From: Bacteroidales bacterium
GTDB lineage: Bacteria > Bacteroidota > Bacteroidia > Bacteroidales > UBA12077
Reading direction: 5' to 3'
NCBI GenBank assembly: GCA_030156305.1
Contig: JASGMZ010000180.1
Location: forward strand, 1 to 6,142
DNA: 6,142 bases
Positions 6,062 through 6,142 of the stretch are shown here, piece after piece (within the stretch, counting starts at the first letter, position 1; every line of letters begins with the position of its first letter). The position numbers and the translations under genes are program-made. The notes below the pieces were generated by a model. That model did not search any database. It had not been told where the DNA came from and was given only the letters and a program-made list of their open reading frames with translations.

Positions 6062-6142
6062 AAAACGTCAATAACTGCGTTACGCTCGCATTGGCAATTA
6101 GTCATTTACGTCAGTAAACTCCTGGCTGCCAATTCTTCGCAA
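6062..6142. repeat. Left-hand part of the ~100-bp imperfect palindromic intergenic repeat
   Basis: Begins with AAAACGTCAA (6062-6071) only 10 bp after the FISUMP stop codon. The left arm is 6062-6096. A 30-nt centre (6097-6126) holds a small hairpin, TTTAC (6105-6109), loop GTCA, GTAAA (6114-6118). The right arm starts at 6127 and is cut by the window end, with its remainder seen at 37-55. Bases 6107-6142 duplicate 1-36 exactly. Its place directly after a gene suggests a role as a terminator or mRNA 3'-end structure, but there is no immediate T-run and this is inference. Confidence 0.8.

Noticed and set aside
1..6142. Small plasmid or phage-like circular element
   Set aside because: No replication, partition, mobilisation or phage gene is present. 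All genes are of ordinary chromosomal type, and the matching ends lie inside a palindromic repeat.

Overview
The window is AT-rich and almost certainly from a Bacteroidota chromosome. Three signs point there. Start codons follow A/T-rich leaders with no Shine-Dalgarno sequence. Two upstream regions carry Bacteroidota-type promoter elements (TTTG, about 19-20 nt, TAnnTTTG). The gene set includes a secreted three-module FISUMP protein with a Bacteroidota-style N-terminal beta-sandwich. The genus cannot be fixed from this sequence; marine or gut Bacteroidales/Marinilabiliales-like lineages are a guess.

Layout, left to right. Bases 1-55 are the right-hand part of an approximately 100-bp imperfect palindromic repeat. 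A minus-strand gene for an exported DUF2459 protein (112-756) follows. Next to it is a broken hemolysin III/PAQR (TrhA) gene (771-1007, minus) that keeps only the N- and C-terminal ends, with two stop codons inside. A strong intrinsic terminator (1055-1101) closes the AbgT-family transporter gene (1122-2633, minus). Upstream of that transporter lies a 184-bp gap with a candidate promoter and two dyads, one a perfect 18-bp palindrome. Then comes a saccharopine dehydrogenase-family, lysine 6-dehydrogenase-like gene (2818-3951, minus). A 255-bp divergent intergenic region with GGATTA-type palindromes separates it from the plus-strand FISUMP gene (4207-6051). The left-hand part of the same palindromic repeat begins 10 bp after the FISUMP stop codon and runs to the window end.

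The first and last 36 bases are identical. Joining the ends rebuilds one complete repeat with 10-bp perfect terminal inverted repeats. This is either a contig broken at a dispersed repeat (favoured, because the genes are chromosomal in type and no replication gene is present) or a 6,106-bp circle.

Functionally, the window is a loose collection of envelope and metabolic genes rather than one system: an inner-membrane proton-coupled exporter (AbgT/MtrF type), a cytosolic amino-acid dehydrogenase, and two exported proteins of unknown role. I do not see a convincing new multi-gene system. The observations most worth following are the palindromic repeat at the gene 3' ends, the decaying hemolysin III gene and the operator-like palindromes.
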